DNA of 64,000 bases from Hymenobacter piscis (GCF_018760735.1 NZ_JAHHZN010000008.1:1-64000), one strand, 5' to 3'. Numbered from the stretch's first letter, positions 33,815 through 43,403 are shown. Program-made: numbers and translations. Notes: generated from the sequence alone by a model not told the origin.

Positions 33815-35127
33815 AAATCAGCCTGCGTTTCCGTCATGCGCTGCCCCTGCTGCTGCTGCTGTTCACCGACCGGGCCTTCAACGAATTCCTGTTCGCGGAT
33901 GAGGAAGACCCCGTGCTGGGGCTCTATAACTACGCCCTGCTGGGGCTGGCGCTGCTGCTCATTGCCGGGTATTTCCGCTACCTGAACGCCCCGCTGCGGC
34001 GCTGGCTGCTGGTGCTGGGCGTGGCCCTCGGGGCGCTGGCGCTGGAGTCGTATAACGGCTGGGGCTCGCCCATGGTCTACCCCCACGTGTTTGCCAAGCT
34101 TACCATTCTGCTGCCTGCTTTCGGTTTGTTCGCTTACTACCGCCGCCATGAGCTGCCGGCGGGCCTGCTGATGGCGCTGGTGCTGGCCGGGCTGCTGCTC
34201 AACCTGGCCCTGTACCATCCCGATGCGCTCAGCCTGTCGGCCTTTCTGGAGAATGAGCGCGGTTTCCAGGTGACGTCGGCCCTACTGCTGCTCTTCGTGG
34301 GGCTCTACTATTTCAACCAGTACCTGCGCTGGGGCGGGCTGGTGCGCCTGGGCGTGTTCTTCCTGATTATGGGGCTCATCGTGTTCCTGCAGCACCGCAC
34401 CGTGTGGCTGGCCGCCGGCCTGGCCCTGGTGCTGAACGGCCTGCTCATTGCCTTCGGGCGGGTGGAGGGGGTGCGGTTCACGGCCCCGCGCCTGGTGCCC
34501 ATGCTGCTGCTGCCGCTGGTGGTGGGCGGCCTGGGCGGGGTGGCCACCGTCCTCGATAACCCCCAGGTGCTGCGGCGGCTGGAGGAAAGTGTGGGCGACA
34601 TCCAGAATGCCGACAAGCAGGGCACCGGCAGCTGGCGCCTGCACCAGCTGGAAGCGTACCAGCCCTTTGTGGAGGAAAATCCGCTGCTGGGCCTGCGCCT
34701 GGCGGGGTTCGAGCTGCCGATTCAGTTTTACGGCGAAGACGACCAGCCCCTCTGGCAGGACCGCACCGGCCACCACTTCCACAGCTTCTACCTCGACCGG
34801 CTCTTCTACTTTGGTATACTGGGCCTGCTGCTGGTGGTGGCCGTGCCCATTGGTCAGCTCATCCGGCGGGTCCGCCAGCCGGTGCCCCTGAGCCCCACGG
34901 CCGCGGCCCTGGTCTGCTTCACCGGCTGCACCCTGCTCTACGGCTTTTCCTACGACTGGCCGCCCTTCCTCTACGCCGTACTCGGCCTCACCCTGGCCCA
35001 GGCCGCCCCCCTGCCCTACGCGGCGGTGGCCGGCTACCGGGCGGCGCGGGCCGCCGGCCCGCTACCCGCGGCCGCGCCGCCACCTGAGCCCAGCTCCATG
35101 CCTGCTTCCTATGCCGCACTCTCCTGA
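33811..35127 (+). CDS. O-antigen ligase/polymerase-like membrane protein
   Basis: 438 aa, about 10-12 hydrophobic segments with a large extracytoplasmic loop (about 255-325) containing GTGSWRLHQLEAYQPFVEENPLLGLRLAGF, the Wzy_C/O-antigen ligase loop pattern (R..W..A......P..G.G). Likely the Wzy polymerase of this locus, since no other candidate is present. Starts by ATGA overlap with the previous gene and overlaps the next gene by 17 bp. C-terminal tail Ala/Pro-rich. Confidence 0.85.
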   Translation: MKISLRFRHALPLLLLLFTDRAFNEFLFADEEDPVLGLYNYALLGLALLLIAGYFRYLNAPLRRWLLVLGVALGALALESYNGWGSPMVYPHVFAKLTILLPAFGLFAYYRRHELPAGLLMALVLAGLLLNLALYHPDALSLSAFLENERGFQVTSALLLLFVGLYYFNQYLRWGGLVRLGVFFLIMGLIVFLQHRTVWLAAGLALVLNGLLIAFGRVEGVRFTAPRLVPMLLLPLVVGGLGGVATVLDNPQVLRRLEESVGDIQNADKQGTGSWRLHQLEAYQPFVEENPLLGLRLAGFELPIQFYGEDDQPLWQDRTGHHFHSFYLDRLFYFGILGLLLVVAVPIGQLIRRVRQPVPLSPTAAALVCFTGCTLLYGFSYDWPPFLYAVLGLTLAQAAPLPYAAVAGYRAARAAGPLPAAAPPPEPSSMPASYAALS

Positions 35128-36136
35128 CTCTGCCCCCTCCCTGCGCACGGCCGTGCTGCTGCTCATCTTCAACCGCCCCGATACCACCCGGCGCGTGTTC
35201 GAGGCCGTGCGCCAAGCCCGGCCGCCCCGTCTTTACGTGGCCGCCGACGGCCCCCGCACCGCCCACCCCACCGACACCGCCCGCTGCGCCGAGGCCCGCG
35301 CCATCGTGGCCGCCGTGGACTGGCCCTGCCAGGTATTTACGCTGTTCCGCACCACCAACCTGAACTGCGGCGTGGGCCCGGCCTCGGCCATCGACTGGTT
35401 TTTCCGCCAGGAGGAAGAGGGCATCATTCTGGAAGATGACTGCGTGCCCCACCCCACCTTTTTCCGCTTCTGCGAGGAGCTGCTGACCCGCTACCGCCAC
35501 GACACGCGCGTCATGCACATCGGGGGCAACAACTTCAGCCGCGAAGCCCGCCGCCCCCAGCCCGCCGGCACCGACTCCTACTACTTCTCCCACCAGGTGA
35601 ACAGCTGGGGCTGGGCCACCTGGCGCCGGGCCTGGCAGCACTTCGACTTCCTGCTCACCCACTTTGAGCGCCTGCGCAACGAGGGCCGGCTCGGAGGGCT
35701 TTACAGCTCCCGGCTCGAAAACCGCTACCGTCTGGGCAAGATTGCGGGCGTACTGGCGCTGCCGAGTCCGCCCCACGTGTGGGACTACCAGTGGCACTTT
35801 GCCATTGCGGCCCATTCGGGGTTGTGCGTGGTGCCGGCCGTGAACCTGGTGGGCAACATCGGGTTCGGGGAGGAAGGCACCCACACGCTGGACGCCCACG
35901 ACGAATTTGCCGACGTGCCCACCCGGGAGCTGGCGTTTCCGTTGCACCACCCCGATTTCGTACTCGCGGACCGCCGCCGCGACCGGCAACGGTTCCGCGA
36001 GTTTCTGCTGGGCCGGCTGGTTGCCAAAGTCCGCCGTTCCCTGCGCCGCTCTCCTGCTCCTGCTTCTGTTCCGCTCCCGCTCCCGGCTTCCGGGCCGGCG
36101 GCGGCCGCCGCTCACGCTCATACCCAAGTCGCATGA
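35111..36136 (+). CDS. Glycosyltransferase family 2-like (GT-A fold) protein
   Basis: 341 aa. Begins after a short Pro/Ser leader with AVLLLIFNRPDTTRRVFEAVRQARP, typical for the nucleotide-diphospho-sugar transferases of this type, and carries the metal-binding acidic motif GIILEDDCVPHPTFFRFCEELL near residues 104-125. Middle motif NSWGWATWRRAWQ. The C-terminal 45 residues are Arg- and Ala/Pro-rich. Overlaps both neighbours (17 bp upstream, ATGA downstream), so part of a tightly packed operon. Donor sugar unknown. Confidence 0.85.
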   Translation: MPHSPDSAPSLRTAVLLLIFNRPDTTRRVFEAVRQARPPRLYVAADGPRTAHPTDTARCAEARAIVAAVDWPCQVFTLFRTTNLNCGVGPASAIDWFFRQEEEGIILEDDCVPHPTFFRFCEELLTRYRHDTRVMHIGGNNFSREARRPQPAGTDSYYFSHQVNSWGWATWRRAWQHFDFLLTHFERLRNEGRLGGLYSSRLENRYRLGKIAGVLALPSPPHVWDYQWHFAIAAHSGLCVVPAVNLVGNIGFGEEGTHTLDAHDEFADVPTRELAFPLHHPDFVLADRRRDRQRFREFLLGRLVAKVRRSLRRSPAPASVPLPLPASGPAAAAAHAHTQVA

Positions 36137-37428
36137 ACGTTCTACTCTCCGCTTACGCCTGCAATCCGGCCCACGGCGGCGAAGACGGGTTTGGTTTCAA
36201 CTGGACCTGGCAGACCGCCCGTCACGGCCACCGCGTGTGGTGCATTACCAACCCCGACGGCCGCGCCGGCATCGAGCCTTTCCTGGCCGAGCACGGTCGG
36301 GAGCTGGCCCCCGGTCAGCTGCAATTCCTTTACGTGAAGGTCCCGGGCTGGGTGCAGTTTCTGCACCGCTGGCAGTTCGGCGTATACCTGCACTACCTGG
36401 TGTGGCAGTACCTGGCCTGGAAGAAGGCCCGGGAACTGAGCCGCACCGTGAATTTCGACTACGTGCACCACGCCACCTACGGCAGCCTGCAGATGGGCTC
36501 CTGGATGTGGCGCCTGGGCAAACCTCTCGTGTTCGGGCCCGTGGGTGGGGCGCAACGGGCCCCGGCGGCCTTCCGGCGCTACATTCCCAACTGGTTTTCG
36601 TCGGAAACCATGCGCAACGTGGTGGGCTGGCTGCTGATGACCTTCGACCCCAACGTGCGCCAGACCCTGCGCCACGCCACCACCGTACTGGCTACCAACT
36701 CCGAAACGGCCGGGCTGGCCCGTCGGCTCGGTGCCCAACGCGTGGATTTGTTCCTGGATTCGGGCCTGCCCAAGACGTTTTTCCCGGCCACTTTTCCGGA
36801 ACGCAAGGCCGCCCCGGAGCTGCGCCTGCTCTGGCTGGGCCGCCTGTTTCCGCGCAAGGGCCTGCTGCTGGCGCTCGATGCCCTGCGCCAGGTGAACCCG
36901 GCCGTTCCGTTCCACCTGACCATCATCGGCGACGGCCCCCAGGGCGCGGAACTGCCCGGCTGGCTCGCCGCGCACGGCCTGACCGGGCGCGTAACCTGGC
37001 GCGGGGCCGTGGCCTGGAGCGAGGTGCGGGCCGCCTTTCTGAGCCACGATGCCTTCCTGTTCGGCAGCCTGCGCGACTCCTTCGCCTCCCAGTTTCTGGA
37101 GGCCATGGCCACCGGCCTGCCCATTATTACCCTCGACCACCAGGGCGCCCACGATTTTATTCCGGCTGCGGCCGGCATCAAGGTGCCCGTGACCACGCCC
37201 GAGGCCACCGCCGCGGCCCTGGCCCGGGCCGTGGAGTACGCCTACCACCACCCCACCGAGCTGCGGAATATGGGTCGCGCCGGCTACGAATTCGCCCTCA
37301 CCCAAACCTGGCAGGCCCGCACCGGCCGCCTGCTGGCTCTGATTACGCCGCTCTTGCCCCGCCAAGCCGGGTGGGAAGCACTGGAAGAGGATTTCGCCGA
37401 GGCTCTCCCGCACCTGGCCCGCACCTGA
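36133..37428 (+). CDS. Glycosyltransferase family 4 (GT-B fold)
   Basis: 431 aa from the ATGA-overlapping start at 36133 (MNVLLSAYACNPAHGGEDGF, an N-terminus common in this GT4 group); a longer frame upstream is out of phase with the preceding gene and not used. Donor domain with LLWLGRLFPRKGLLLALDAL, IIGDGPQ and DAFLFGSLRDSFASQFLEAM (EX7E region). Retaining glycosyl transfer in the cytoplasm at the lipid-linked oligosaccharide. Ends 84 bp before the next gene. Confidence 0.9.
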   Translation: MNVLLSAYACNPAHGGEDGFGFNWTWQTARHGHRVWCITNPDGRAGIEPFLAEHGRELAPGQLQFLYVKVPGWVQFLHRWQFGVYLHYLVWQYLAWKKARELSRTVNFDYVHHATYGSLQMGSWMWRLGKPLVFGPVGGAQRAPAAFRRYIPNWFSSETMRNVVGWLLMTFDPNVRQTLRHATTVLATNSETAGLARRLGAQRVDLFLDSGLPKTFFPATFPERKAAPELRLLWLGRLFPRKGLLLALDALRQVNPAVPFHLTIIGDGPQGAELPGWLAAHGLTGRVTWRGAVAWSEVRAAFLSHDAFLFGSLRDSFASQFLEAMATGLPIITLDHQGAHDFIPAAAGIKVPVTTPEATAAALARAVEYAYHHPTELRNMGRAGYEFALTQTWQARTGRLLALITPLLPRQAGWEALEEDFAEALPHLART

Positions 37429-37512
37429 TGCCCCGGTCCGCTCCCGTCGCCCCTTACTCATAGCCCGCAGGTAACCGTTGGCGGCCATCTTCCGCCCTTA
37501 ATCCCCATTCAG

Positions 37513-38352
37513 ATGCTCTACCTCATCATTCCCGTTTTCAACCGCAAGGAATTTACCCGCGCTTGTCTGGAGTCGTTGCGGGCGCAGACCAACCTGGCTT
37601 TTCGGGTGGTGGTCGTGGATGACGGCTCCACGGACGGCACCGGGACCATGCTGCGCACGGAGTTTCCGGAGGTGCTCATCGAGGAAGGCGACGGCAACCT
37701 GTTCTGGACGGCCGGCGTGAACCAGGGCATCCGGCGGGCCCTGGCCGAAGGGGCCACCCGCGTGCTCACCCTCAACAACGACGTGCTGGCCGCCCCCGAC
37801 TTCGTGGCCCGCATGCTGGCTACGGCCGACGAGCACCCCAGCGCCGTGCTGGGCGCCCTGGAGCTGGACGCGGCCACCGGCCAGCCCGTATACGGGGGCG
37901 AAATCCTGGACTGGCGCACCAACACCCGCCGCGACCTGCTCGAAACCCTGCCCCCCGACCAGCGCCGGGGCCTGCACCCGGTTACCTACCTGCCGGGCCG
38001 GGGCCTGCTCATTCCGCGGCGGGTGCTGGAAACCATCGGCCTCTTCGACGAAAAGCGCCTGCCCCACTATCTGGCCGACTACGATTATACCAGCGTGGCC
38101 CGCCGCCACGGCTTCCCGGTGTACTGCCACTACGAGGCCCGCCTGAGCACCTACCCCGAGGAAAGCGGCCAGGAAATCACCCGGCGCCAGCGCAGCCTGC
38201 GCGGCTACTACCAGCACCTGTTCGGTATCCGGGGCGGGGGTAACCTGCGCAACTTCACTCATTTCAGCCTCAAAAACTGCCCCCGGCCCTACCTGCCCTA
38301 CTTCCTGCTCAACGGCTACGCGCGCCGGCTGGTGGGCTACTTCCTGCACTAA
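37513..38352 (+). CDS. Glycosyltransferase family 2 (rhamnosyltransferase-like)
   Basis: 279 aa. GT-A fold: MLYLIIPVFNRKEFTRACLES, DDGSTDGT (nucleotide binding), LNNDVLAAPDF (DXD equivalent NND), then GRGLLIPRRVLETIGLFDEKRLPHYLADYDYTSVARRHG, the ED/DYD acceptor-side motif of WbbL-like enzymes. Cytoplasmic, inverting. Likely adds one sugar of the repeat unit. Confidence 0.9.
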   Translation: MLYLIIPVFNRKEFTRACLESLRAQTNLAFRVVVVDDGSTDGTGTMLRTEFPEVLIEEGDGNLFWTAGVNQGIRRALAEGATRVLTLNNDVLAAPDFVARMLATADEHPSAVLGALELDAATGQPVYGGEILDWRTNTRRDLLETLPPDQRRGLHPVTYLPGRGLLIPRRVLETIGLFDEKRLPHYLADYDYTSVARRHGFPVYCHYEARLSTYPEESGQEITRRQRSLRGYYQHLFGIRGGGNLRNFTHFSLKNCPRPYLPYFLLNGYARRLVGYFLH

Positions 38353-38392
38353 TTCGTTTCCGGGGCGGTCGGCTCCAACCAACGTACCCGCC

Positions 38393-39601
38393 ATGCTGCA
38401 GCTCTATCTCGTATCCGTACTCGAATTTCTACTGCTGCTGCTCAGCACGTCCTGCTCGGGGCCGGGTTCCGCCGACGGCGCCGCGCTGGTCATCCGCCGG
38501 GGCGGCACTTACTCCGGCCGCTACGAGAGCCGCCGCTCCGACCAGGCCTGCATCCGGATTGCCACCACCGAGCCCGTGGTACTGGACGGCTGCGAGCTGC
38601 GCGGCCCGGGCCGCCTGATTGATGCCACCGCCGGCGGAGCCCGCCTGACGGTGCGCAACTGCCGGGGCTTCGGGCAGCAGCCTACCACCAACAACCGGGC
38701 CCGGGGCCGCTTTCTGGAAATCAATGACGGGGTGAGTCTGCGGGCCGAGCACAACTACCTGGAGCACACGGCCGGCCTGCTGGTGTTCCGCTGGCAGGGC
38801 AGCGGCACCCCCAATGAATCCGTCACCATCCGCTACAACCAGGCCCGCAACATCGATGGGCGCTTTCGCAACGGCGGTGGGGCCAAGGTGAGCTTCGTGC
38901 AGCTCAACGAGGTACATGGCCTGGAAAACGTGGCTATTGCCTGGAACGAGGTGATAAATCTGCCCAATGAAAGTCTGGTGGAGGACAACATCAACCTGCA
39001 CAACTCTTCCGGCACGCCCCGCAGCCCCTTGCTGGTGCACAACAACTACCTGCAGGGCGCCTATCCGCTGCCCGCCACGGCCCCCAAGTTCACCGGTTCC
39101 GGCATGACCACCGATGGCGACGCCTCCTCGGCCCTGACGACCACCGCCTACGTGGAGGCCCACCACAACACCATCGTGAGCACCTGCAATGCGGCCATGA
39201 ATATTGCCGCCGGCCACCACAATTACTTCCACCACAACTACCTGCTCACCAGCGGCCTGCTGCCCGATGGCACCCGGCTGCGGGCCACCTACGCGGCCAC
39301 GGCCATCTTCAATGCCTACGACCAGCCCGCCACTGTGTTCTTCGCCAACCGCATGAGCGACAATACCATCGGGTTCGTGCATTGGGGACGCAACAGCCCC
39401 CTGCCCGACCGCCACGACCTGAGCACCGAGGCCTGCGCCGACTGTACCGGAACAGTGCATTTGCCCAATCCCATCACGCGCCAGCAGGAAACCCAGGCCC
39501 ATGCCGCCTGGCGGGCCCGGCTCGGCCGGCAGCAGCAGCATCTGGGTCCCGTTTCCCGGCAACCGGGCGGCCGGATTCGAGCGGCCGCGGCCCGGCGCTG
39601 A
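38393..39601 (+). CDS. Exported right-handed beta-helix protein (paralogue of the next gene)
   Basis: 402 aa. N-terminal hydrophobic signal MLQLYLVSVLEFLLLLLSTSC with a possible lipobox Cys21. The body consists of irregular beta-helix turns: RRGGTYSGRYESR, VVLDGCELRGPG, LTVRNCRGFG, ENVAIAWNEVINLPNESLVEDN, GSGMTTDGDASSALTTTAYVE, STCNAAMNIAAGHHNYFHHNY, ATYAATAIFNAYDQP and CADCTGTVHLPNPIT. The protein at 40314 shares this order along its first 400 residues. Parallel beta-helix proteins in exopolysaccharide loci are often lyases or epimerases (alginate-type), but no known active site is evident. Ends in an Arg/Gln-rich tail. Confidence 0.75.
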   Translation: MLQLYLVSVLEFLLLLLSTSCSGPGSADGAALVIRRGGTYSGRYESRRSDQACIRIATTEPVVLDGCELRGPGRLIDATAGGARLTVRNCRGFGQQPTTNNRARGRFLEINDGVSLRAEHNYLEHTAGLLVFRWQGSGTPNESVTIRYNQARNIDGRFRNGGGAKVSFVQLNEVHGLENVAIAWNEVINLPNESLVEDNINLHNSSGTPRSPLLVHNNYLQGAYPLPATAPKFTGSGMTTDGDASSALTTTAYVEAHHNTIVSTCNAAMNIAAGHHNYFHHNYLLTSGLLPDGTRLRATYAATAIFNAYDQPATVFFANRMSDNTIGFVHWGRNSPLPDRHDLSTEACADCTGTVHLPNPITRQQETQAHAAWRARLGRQQQHLGPVSRQPGGRIRAAAARR

Positions 39602-40313
39602 ATGCGGCTCCCGGGCAACCTACCCCGGTCGCGCCGGATTAGGTTGCTTGGCCCCTGCCCGGCTAACCCCCTAGCTGACTGCCTTTTATAACGTACATTA
39701 TTTTGGCATTACTGGTTTTGCCTAAAAATGGCCCGCTGGTATCCGGCGGGCCATTTTGCGCATATGACAGCCTAATCATTATTTTAATAATACAATTTCG
39801 ATTAACATCCCATCTTGCTTCATATCAAACCGACTTTCTATATTTGTCATGAACCTCAGGCACCAATATGGTACTTTTACAAGTACACACTTGGTCGGAT
39901 TCTTCCAAATCAGCCCACAGGCGGTGTACGCCGCTATTTGAGTTGGACTGGTAAAGAGAATCAACTGTTCAGCGGGTTGTACGCAACCCCTGGTGGCTGC
40001 AGATGGGATTGTGTAGAGTGATAAAGGGTTTTGCCACCGTATTTTAAAGACTTTGCAGGAGTAGCCCGGTACATTTTGGTCGCAGCAGCGGCCGCTCCAA
40101 AGCCGGAACAACGGCTGACGTTACCCGCGCCAACCAGCTTCGGGAAGCTCGACCGGCAGTCAACTCGAGGTCTTTTTCACAAATAGCACAAATTTCATTC
40201 GGCCACCTGGAACGATTTGACGAAGGGGAATGGTTTAGCAGACATTCCTATATATTATTTCTTCACTAAAGGCTCGCAGAATGCAAAAAGGCCTCGGATC
40301 AAATTTTCCACTG
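39602..40313. other. Lower-GC intergenic region, no clear gene
   Basis: About 710 bp between the two beta-helix genes. It starts with a terminator (39725-39757). From 39770 to 40310 the composition turns AT-richer. Overlapping frames on both strands (plus 39815-40021, minus 39779-40111) contain no motif I recognise; they could be debris of a lost gene. The promoter of the large beta-helix gene must lie in the last 150 bp; AT-rich TATATATTATTT occurs at 40249-40260 without a well-spaced TTG. Confidence 0.4.
39725..39757 (+). terminator. Rho-independent terminator after the first beta-helix gene
   Basis: AAAATGGCCCGC-TGGTATCC-GGCGGGCCATTTT: 12-bp stem with A-run before and T-run after, so active in either direction. 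It closes the wza-to-beta-helix transcription unit about 125 bp after the stop. Confidence 0.9.
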
Positions 40314-43226
40314 ATGACTAAACGCAACCTTGCTGGCGCCCGCCGACTGTCGTTTTCGGCAGCCGCCCTCCTGCTCCTGAATCTGCTACCGGCCCCGGTC
40401 CGGGCCCAGGGACAGTACCCCACCAACATCACCTACGCCGCCCCCATTACCATCACGCAGGGCGGCACCTACACGGGCAACTTCCGCAGTACGGATTCGA
40501 ACACGCCCTGCATCCGCATTCAAACCACCCAGCCGGTAACCATCACGGGCTGCGTACTGGTAGGAGCCGGCAACCTGATTGACGCCAAAAACGGCGGCTC
40601 TACGCTGGTGATTACCAATAATAAAGGCTACGGCATCCGGCAGAGCGTGGACAACCGCCGCCACGGCCGGTTTCTGGAAGTGAACACGGGCCGCTCGGTG
40701 CGGGTGGAAAACAATTACTTCGAGCACACCTCGGGCATTGCGGCCTACCAGTGGAGCGGCGACGGCTCGGCGTCGCAGACGCTGACCGTGCGCTACAACC
40801 AGGCTAAAAACATTGACGGCCGCTTCCGCAACGGCGGCGGCGAGTACGTGCAGTTCTGCGGCCTGAACCAGGTGCGTAACGTGGGCAACATCCAAATCAG
40901 CTGGAACCAGGTGATCAACGAGCCCAACAACAGCTTGGTGGAAGACAACATCAACTTCTACAACTCGGGCGGCACGGCGCAGAGCCCGGCCCGGGTGCAC
41001 AACAACTACGTGCAGGGCGCCTACCCTTATCCGGCCAACGGCAGCAAGTTCACCGGCACGGGCATGACCACCGACGGAGACGGTTCTTCGGCCAGCACGA
41101 CGGCAGCTTACATTGAGGCCGCTTACAACCAGTTCATCTCGACCTGCAACGCGGCCATGAACATTGCCGCCGGCCACGACATCTACTACCACGACAACCG
41201 GATGGTGACCAGCGCCCTGCTGCCCGACGGCTCGCCCCTGAATGCCACGTACGCGGCCACGGCCATCTTCAATGCCTACCAGCAGCCCAGCAGCGTGTTC
41301 TACGGCAACCGTACGACGAACAACACCATTGGCTTCGTGAAGAACGGCTATAAGGTGCCTTTCGCTAACCGCCACGACCTGAGCAGCGGAGCCTGCGCCA
41401 ACTGCACCGGCACCACCCACCTGCCCAACCCGATTACCTTGCAGACCGAGCAGGGCGAGCGGAACCTGTGGCAGCAGAAGCTCCAGCAGAACAACATCAA
41501 AATCGGCGCCGACGGCACCAATACCGGCACCACCACCCCACCAACGACCAACCAGGCCCCGACGGTGAGCCTGGCCGCGGCCAGCTCCTCGGTCATCGTC
41601 AACTCAGCCCTGGCCCTGACGGCCACTGCCGCCGACGCCGACGGCTCGGTGAGCAAAGTGGAGTTCTTCAGCGGCTCGACCAAGCTGGGCGAGGACACCG
41701 CCGCCCCCTACACGCTCAGCTTCTCGCCCGCCGCCACCGGCACGCTCAGCCTCACGGCCCGCGCCACCGATAACGCCGGCGCCACCAAAACGTCGGCCCC
41801 GGTGAGCGTCACCGTCACCGCCGCCCCCGTGGCCACCACGCCACCCACAACTTTCCCCGGCCCCACGGGCGCTACGTTCCTGCGCGGCATCAACATCAAC
41901 GGTACGGCCGTGAAGCTGGATAACAACCAGTGGGAAGCCGCCAGCGGCGCTGCCAACGTGAGCGTACGCGGCACCAACTTCCGCAACCCGGCCAGCACCC
42001 CCTCGCCCGCCGTGGACGCCACCCGCGCCGACATGCTGACGTCCGCCGTGGGCGGGACCACCGTGGGCGCTACCATCGGGGGCCTGAGCAACGGCACCTA
42101 CAGCGTGTACGCCTACATCTGGGAAGATAACAACCCCGAAACCACCAACATCCTGGTTAATGGCCAGACCGTGCGCACGGGCTACAACACGGGTTCGGCC
42201 GGACGGTGGGAGCGGCTCGGTCCGTTCCAGGTGAACGTAACCGGGGGCAGCATCGCCCTGACGACCTCCGGCGGCCACCCCAACCTCTCGGGCGTGGAAG
42301 TGTGGAAGCACACCACCACCTCGACCAACCAGGCCCCGACGGTGAGCCTGGCCGCGGCCAGCTCCTCGGTCATCGTCAACTCGGCCCTGGCCCTGACGGC
42401 CACTGCCGCCGACGCCGACGGCTCGGTGAGCAAAGTGGAGTTCTTCAGCGGCTCGACCAAGCTGGGCGAGGACACCGCCGCCCCCTACACGCTCAGCTTC
42501 TCGCCCGCCGCCACCGGCACGCTCAGCCTCACGGCCCGCGCCACCGATAACGCCGGCGCCACCAAAACGTCGGCCCCGGTGAGCGTCACCGTCACCGCCG
42601 CCCCCGTGGCCGCCGCCACGTTCTTCCGGGCTATCAACCTCAACGGTTCGGCTCTGACGGTGGACGGCAATGCCTGGCAGTCAAGCTCGGCCGGGGGCTA
42701 CTCCACCAACGGGCAGTCCTTCGCTAACCAGGGTGTGACCCTGGCGCCGAGCACTACTACGGCCCGCGCCCAGATGATTCGCTCGTCGGTGTATAGCCGT
42801 AACCTCACCTTCACGATGAACAACGTGCCCAACGGGGAGTATGAGGTGTACGCCTACCTCTGGGAGGATAACAACGCCCAGACCGTGAGCCTGAGCCTGA
42901 ATGGCAAGTCGGTACTGAGCAACTACAACACCGGCTCGGCCGGCACCTGGAAAAAGGTTGGGCCCTATGCCGTTACGGTGACCAACGGGGCCATCACGCT
43001 CAACGGCAGCGGCGGCGACCTGAACCTTTCCGGCGTAGAAGTATGGAGCAAAAAGAGCGGCACGGCCTTCCAGCTCAACCCCTTCCGCCCCACGACGGCC
43101 GCCCTGGCCGCTGTGCTGACGCCCGCCCCGGCCGGCACGCCCGCCGCCTCGGCCCCCCAGCCGGGGTTAGGCACGGCCCTGGCCTGGTCGGCTGAGCGCC
43201 AGCGGGCTACCAGCCGCGTCCTGTAG
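40314..43226 (+). CDS. Large secreted beta-helix protein with two Ig-like and two carbohydrate-binding-like modules
   Basis: 970 aa from ATG 40314 (MTKRNLAGARRLSFSAAALL, signal peptide to about PVRA-QG); an ATG at 40281 would add 11 residues. Residues about 30-400 are the beta-helix domain paralogous to the preceding gene (TTDGDGSSASTTAAYIE, STCNAAMNIAAGHDIYYHDN, CANCTGTTHLPNPIT). Then an Ig-like domain (APTVSLAAASSSVIVNSA..., about 412-505), a malectin/CBM-like domain (FLRGININGTAVKLD..., about 522-665), a nearly identical second Ig-like domain (about 670-765), and a second CBM-like domain (about 770-920) with EVYAYLWEDNN and NLSGVEVW. The 290-bp DNA repeat coding the Ig-like domains differs by a single base. 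No typical T9SS C-terminal domain. Likely acts on or binds the exopolysaccharide outside the cell. Confidence 0.85.
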   Translation: MTKRNLAGARRLSFSAAALLLLNLLPAPVRAQGQYPTNITYAAPITITQGGTYTGNFRSTDSNTPCIRIQTTQPVTITGCVLVGAGNLIDAKNGGSTLVITNNKGYGIRQSVDNRRHGRFLEVNTGRSVRVENNYFEHTSGIAAYQWSGDGSASQTLTVRYNQAKNIDGRFRNGGGEYVQFCGLNQVRNVGNIQISWNQVINEPNNSLVEDNINFYNSGGTAQSPARVHNNYVQGAYPYPANGSKFTGTGMTTDGDGSSASTTAAYIEAAYNQFISTCNAAMNIAAGHDIYYHDNRMVTSALLPDGSPLNATYAATAIFNAYQQPSSVFYGNRTTNNTIGFVKNGYKVPFANRHDLSSGACANCTGTTHLPNPITLQTEQGERNLWQQKLQQNNIKIGADGTNTGTTTPPTTNQAPTVSLAAASSSVIVNSALALTATAADADGSVSKVEFFSGSTKLGEDTAAPYTLSFSPAATGTLSLTARATDNAGATKTSAPVSVTVTAAPVATTPPTTFPGPTGATFLRGININGTAVKLDNNQWEAASGAANVSVRGTNFRNPASTPSPAVDATRADMLTSAVGGTTVGATIGGLSNGTYSVYAYIWEDNNPETTNILVNGQTVRTGYNTGSAGRWERLGPFQVNVTGGSIALTTSGGHPNLSGVEVWKHTTTSTNQAPTVSLAAASSSVIVNSALALTATAADADGSVSKVEFFSGSTKLGEDTAAPYTLSFSPAATGTLSLTARATDNAGATKTSAPVSVTVTAAPVAAATFFRAINLNGSALTVDGNAWQSSSAGGYSTNGQSFANQGVTLAPSTTTARAQMIRSSVYSRNLTFTMNNVPNGEYEVYAYLWEDNNAQTVSLSLNGKSVLSNYNTGSAGTWKKVGPYAVTVTNGAITLNGSGGDLNLSGVEVWSKKSGTAFQLNPFRPTTAALAAVLTPAPAGTPAASAPQPGLGTALAWSAERQRATSRVL
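41545..42611. repeat. Two 290-bp direct repeats inside the beta-helix gene
   Basis: 41545-41834 and 42322-42611, offset 777 bp, differ at one position that I can find (41606 A, 42383 G). They encode the two Ig-like domains. Such identity at synonymous sites indicates a recent duplication or ongoing gene conversion. Confidence 0.95.
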
Positions 43227-43260
43227 CCGCTTCGGCCGCTTAACCAGCCCGATTTACGAC

Positions 43261-43292
43261 AGAAGCCAGACTCCACCCGGAGTCTGGCTTCT
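43261..43292 (+). terminator. Rho-independent terminator after the large beta-helix gene
   Basis: AGAAGCCAGACTCC-ACCC-GGAGTCTGGCTTCT: 14-bp perfect stem 34 bp behind the stop codon; only a short T run (TTCT) follows. Confidence 0.85.
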
Positions 43293-43372
43293 ATCGTTCG
43301 GACCCGTACCATCCCGGCTGGGCGCCAATTTTACTTATTCAATAATTAAAATAAATATTTCAGTAGATCATG

Positions 43373-43403
43373 TTGCATATGTAATTTATAATGCAATAAT
43401 TTG
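43373..43403 (+). promoter_or_regulatory. Possible promoter for gmd
   Basis: In an AT-rich island (43330-43415): TTG at 43373-43375, 21-nt spacer, TAATTTG at 43397-43403, one base short of TAnnTTTG. Leader to the ATG at 43469 would be about 60 nt. Confidence 0.4.

Noticed and set aside
38683..38700. QQPTTNN in the first beta-helix protein as another in-frame D repeat
   Set aside because: The stretch is short, and the paralogue has RQSVDNRR at the same place, so it can be explained by ordinary divergence.
39779..40111. 110-aa minus frame between the beta-helix genes as a gene
   Set aside because: No recognisable motif, overlaps an equally good frame on the other strand, and starts in lower-GC debris.
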